From assembly GCA_034434635.1 (NCBI GenBank), contig DAOTYX010000161.1, positions 1-7,756 of the forward strand: a DNA stretch of 7,756 nt, in the 5' to 3' direction. Positions 5,656 to 7,756 of the stretch are shown here, piece after piece. The DNA is from DAOTYX01 sp034434635 (GTDB lineage: Bacteria; Chloroflexota; Anaerolineae; B4-G1; DUEL01). Within the stretch, counting starts at the first letter, position 1. The number at the start of each line of letters is the position of its first letter. Under the pieces are notes generated by a model. The model ran no database searches. It was not told the DNA's origin and saw only the letters and a program-made list of their open reading frames with translations. Both the position numbers and the translations under genes were made by a program.

Positions 5656-7080
5656 ATGCCGCGCACCAAGATCGTCTGCACTATCGGCCCGGCCTCGGCT
5701 GACGAGCCGGTGCTGCGCGAACTGATCCGCGCCGGGATGTCTGTCGCCCGCATCAACTTCTCGCACGGCGATCAGGCGACCCATGCCCGGGCGATCGCTG
5801 CCGTCCGTCGCATCGCGGATAAGGAGAGGCGACGGGTTGCTGTGCTGGCCGACCTGCAAGGGCCGAAGCTGCGCGTCGGTGACCTGCCCGCGGACGGGGT
5901 GGTGCTGACGGAAGGGGAGGAGGTGGTGTTGACTTCCTCCCCGTTCACCCCTGGACGCCTTCCGGTCCCTCACCCCGAGGTCCTGCGCGACCTGCGGGCG
6001 GGCCAGGAGGTGCTGCTGGACGACGGTCAGCTCCGTCTGGTGGTTGAGGGGGAAGGGGAAGAGGTCCGCTGCCGCGTGGTGATCGGCGGGGTATTGCTCT
6101 CGCACAAAGGGCTGAACCTTCCTGGCGCCGCCCTGCGCATCTCCGCGCTAACGCCGAAGGATCAGGAGGATGTCCGTTTCGCTGTCGAGCAGGGCGTGGA
6201 CTTTCTGGCGCTCTCCTTTGTGCGCTCGGCGGAGGATGTGCTCGAACTGCGGAGACTGCTGGCCATGCAGGGAAGCGACCTGCCGATCATCGCCAAGATC
6301 GAGAAGCCGGAGGCGCTGGAGGCTTTCGGGGCCATCCTGGAAGCCGCTGACGGGATCATGGTCGCCCGCGGCGATCTGGGAGTGGAGACGCCAGCCGAAG
6401 AGGTACCCTTCCACCAGAAGCGGCTGATCGCCGCCTGTAACCGTGTGGGCAAGCCGGTGGTCACCGCCACGCAGATGTTGCAGACGATGATCCAGCAACC
6501 CACGCCCACCCGCGCCGAGGCCTCTGACGTGGCTAACGCTATCCTCGACGGAACCGACGCGGTGATGCTCTCCGGCGAGACGGCGGTGGGGGCCTACCCG
6601 GTGGAGGCGGTGCGGACGATGGCGCGCATCTGTGCCAACGCTGAGGCCCATCTGCCGCCCGAGCGCCCGCTCCAGGAAGGGGAATGCACGCCCTCAGCGA
6701 TGACTGTGACCGAGGCGATCAGCCTGGCCACAGTGCGTATCGCCGCCGAGATCGGGGCGCGGGCGATCCTCACTGCCACCATGTCTGGGACGACAGCGCG
6801 AATGGTCGCCCGGTATCGGCCGGCGGTACCCATCATCGCCGTGACCCCTCACCCGGCCACCCTCAAGCGGCTGGCGCTGGTCTGGGGCGTGACGCCCGTG
6901 CAGGTTGACCGTTTCGCCAACACCGACGAGATGGTCGTGGCCATGGTGCGGTCAGCCTGCCGCGAAGGGTTCGTCCAGCGGGGCGACCGGGTGGTGCTGA
7001 CGGCGGGCATCCCCTTCGGCGGCGAAGGGCAGACCAACATGCTCAAAGTGCACGTTGTCGGGGAGGATGGGGAGGTCTAG
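5656..7080 (+). CDS. pyk: Pyruvate kinase
   Basis: Transfers phosphate from phosphoenolpyruvate to ADP, giving pyruvate and ATP, the last step of glycolysis. The 474 residues match the normal four-part bacterial enzyme, with no extra PEP-utiliser domain at the C-terminus. Visible motifs are KIVCTIGPAS (5-14), ARINFSHG (31-38), ADLQGPKLRVG (65-75), the small B domain (about 70-155), HKGLNLPG (150-157), IIAKIEKPEA with catalytic Lys214 and metal ligand Glu216, VARGDLG with Asp240, TATQML (270-275) and the ADP-site helix TRAEASDVANA (285-295). The C-terminal domain (about 345-470) carries the effector-type loop ATMSGTTARMVARYRP (374-389), so allosteric control by a sugar phosphate or nucleotide is likely, but the effector cannot be named. 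It closes the acd-eno-pyk cluster. Its stop TAG (7078-7080) overlaps the stop of the convergent gene, leaving no space for an intergenic terminator. Confidence 0.96.
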   Translation: MPRTKIVCTIGPASADEPVLRELIRAGMSVARINFSHGDQATHARAIAAVRRIADKERRRVAVLADLQGPKLRVGDLPADGVVLTEGEEVVLTSSPFTPGRLPVPHPEVLRDLRAGQEVLLDDGQLRLVVEGEGEEVRCRVVIGGVLLSHKGLNLPGAALRISALTPKDQEDVRFAVEQGVDFLALSFVRSAEDVLELRRLLAMQGSDLPIIAKIEKPEALEAFGAILEAADGIMVARGDLGVETPAEEVPFHQKRLIAACNRVGKPVVTATQMLQTMIQQPTPTRAEASDVANAILDGTDAVMLSGETAVGAYPVEAVRTMARICANAEAHLPPERPLQEGECTPSAMTVTEAISLATVRIAAEIGARAILTATMSGTTARMVARYRPAVPIIAVTPHPATLKRLALVWGVTPVQVDRFANTDEMVVAMVRSACREGFVQRGDRVVLTAGIPFGGEGQTNMLKVHVVGEDGEV

Positions 7081-7562
7081 GGGGTTACCCTCTCCTGGGG
7101 CTGCTGCACCGGTTCGACCACCTGCGGCGTGACGGCCATGCCGCAGTACGGGCAGACGGACCAGTGCAGGTGGAGCGGTTGACGACAGGAGGGACATGGC
7201 TGCTTCAATCGGGTGTGGCAGGTGGGACACAGGATGTAATCCGACTTCACCCGCTGCCCGCACCCGGGGCAGATCTCCGGCTCTTCGATGGCCTGTAGCA
7301 GGGCTTCCTGTTCCAGAGAATGCTCGTAGGCTTCGGCCAGCGTTTCCCGCGGCCGGAGCATAATGTAGACGATCAGCCCGAACAGCGGCAGGATCGCCAC
7401 CAGGATCACCACGACAACCAGGGCCAGCCAGTCCCGTGACCGGGCGCGCATGTCGCGAAAGGCCCACACGATGGCCCCGCCGTGCAGGGCGGTGAAGATG
7501 ACGCCGCCGGCCAGGGCCAGCCAGAACACCACCTGGCGCAGAGTGTCCAGGATGCCTTCCAT
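7077..7562 (-). CDS. Two-TM membrane protein with double zinc ribbon
   Basis: 161 residues of unknown function. Residues 11-35 and 45-69 are hydrophobic membrane helices; the second ends in LPLFGLIVYIMLRP (59-72), resembling the two-helix N-terminal module found before some phospholipase-D-like nucleases. A charged, probably helical linker (73-97) follows. Then come two zinc ribbons: CPGC (98-101) with CPTC (112-115), and CPSC (123-126) with CPYC (137-140). The tail is rich in Gln, Pro and Val. The start at 7562 is chosen because CGAGGAG lies 10 nt upstream and the promoter's -10 box (7602-7597) overlaps the next upstream ATG (7598), so longer forms would start in untranscribed DNA. Double-ribbon tails often bind protein or nucleic acid, but the partner is unknown. 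I recall similar proteins in Chloroflexota. It converges on pyk with a 4-bp overlap. Confidence 0.85.
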   Translation of the reverse strand: MEGILDTLRQVVFWLALAGGVIFTALHGGAIVWAFRDMRARSRDWLALVVVVILVAILPLFGLIVYIMLRPRETLAEAYEHSLEQEALLQAIEEPEICPGCGQRVKSDYILCPTCHTRLKQPCPSCRQPLHLHWSVCPYCGMAVTPQVVEPVQQPQERVTP

Positions 7563-7572
7563 GTGCTCGTCG

Positions 7573-7578
7573 CTCCTC
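7573..7578 (-). promoter_or_regulatory. Ribosome binding site of the zinc-ribbon gene
   Basis: On the minus strand this reads GAGGAG, with 10 nt to the ATG at 7562. It supports that start over the in-frame ATGs at 7598 and 7664. Confidence 0.6.
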
Positions 7579-7596
7579 GTTTTCGGGATGGTGCGC

Positions 7597-7605
7597 ATTA
7601 TACCA
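7597..7605 (-). promoter_or_regulatory. Extended -10 promoter of the zinc-ribbon gene
   Basis: The minus strand reads TGGTATAAT, a perfect -10 hexamer with the TGn extension. The -35 region 17 bp upstream (7625-7620, TTCCGC) is weak, as is usual when an extended -10 is present. Transcription would start near 7590, giving a leader of about 28 nt that contains the ribosome site. Confidence 0.65.
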
Positions 7606-7654
7606 CAGAGTGGAGGAGCGCGGAAGAAGGGCCGCAGGGTGTGGCGGGGCCGTT

Positions 7655-7682
7655 TTGCCACCATCGCTGGTGATGGTATACT
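7655..7682 (+). promoter_or_regulatory. Divergent promoter reading out of the window
   Basis: TTGCCA (7655-7660) and TATACT (7677-7682) each match consensus at five of six positions with a 16-bp spacer, and TGG (7674-7676) provides a TGn extension. The start would be near 7689. The product it serves is beyond the window edge. Confidence 0.6.
7659..7677. promoter_or_regulatory. Operator-like dyads between -35 and -10
   Basis: Two overlapping inverted repeats fill the promoter spacer: CACCA-TCGC-TGGTG (7659-7672) and ACCATC-GCTGGT-GATGGT (7660-7677). A regulator bound here would cover the divergent promoter. The arms are short, and no known operator consensus was recognised. Confidence 0.35.
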
Positions 7683-7707
7683 AAAAGCCTATCCGAATAA
7701 CCCTGTA

Positions 7708-7733
7708 GCCGATGCACATCGCTATGCATCGGC
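7708..7733. repeat. Hairpin 1 of a tandem pair
   Basis: GCCGATGCA (7708-7716) pairs perfectly with TGCATCGGC (7725-7733) around an 8-nt loop. It starts about 20 nt after the predicted start of transcription, so it would lie in the 5' leader of the outgoing transcript. Confidence 0.55.
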
Positions 7734-7755
7734 GGGCGGCATGGGGATGCCGCCC
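7734..7755. repeat. Hairpin 2 of a tandem pair
   Basis: GGGCGGCAT (7734-7742) pairs perfectly with ATGCCGCCC (7747-7755) around a GGGG loop. It abuts the preceding hairpin with no spacer. The window ends one base later, so the pair may belong to a longer structured leader RNA, a tandem REP-like array or a terminator region. No T-run is visible. Confidence 0.55.
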
Positions 7756-7756
7756 A

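Overview
This GC-rich window looks like a chromosomal segment from an uncultured or thermophilic member of the Chloroflexota (Anaerolineae/Thermoflexia-like). That placement is inferred from remembered gene content, not from a search: a fused ADP-forming acyl-CoA synthetase, a stand-alone BioD/DRTGG 'phosphotransacetylase family' protein and a short two-TM double-zinc-ribbon protein, plus palindromic intergenic repeats. The genes are ordinary chromosomal genes. I see no rRNA, tRNA, CRISPR, transposase, phage or defence gene.

Layout. 2-595 (+) is the C-terminal part of a multiheme c-type cytochrome whose start lies outside the window. 596-959 has no gene. It holds a GC-rich hairpin (648-673), a 132-bp near-palindromic MITE-like element with imperfect terminal inverted repeats (761-892), and a good sigma70-type promoter (907-935). 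From 960 to 7080 four genes run in the same direction with gaps of 78, 59 and 59 bp and no clear terminator between them: ADP-forming acetate-CoA ligase (alpha-beta fusion), a BioD-like/DRTGG regulatory protein, enolase (eno) and pyruvate kinase (pyk). On the minus strand, 7562-7077 encodes a small membrane protein with two zinc ribbons. It converges on pyk, and the two stop codons share one CTAG palindrome. The gene starts from its own extended -10 promoter. A divergent plus-strand promoter (7655-7682) fires out of the window and is followed directly by two back-to-back hairpins (7708-7755).

How the genes work together. Enolase makes phosphoenolpyruvate and pyruvate kinase converts it to pyruvate plus ATP. 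After pyruvate is oxidised to acetyl-CoA (enzyme not in this window), the ADP-forming ligase can release acetate and make a further ATP. The cluster therefore gathers two ATP-forming steps at the lower end of glycolysis and in acetate overflow. The DRTGG protein, which resembles the regulatory N-terminal half of long phosphotransacetylases but lacks the catalytic half, sits between the ligase and the glycolytic genes. It is the most interesting unknown here: a candidate partner or sensor for the ligase. The cytochrome and the zinc-ribbon protein have no evident link to this pathway.
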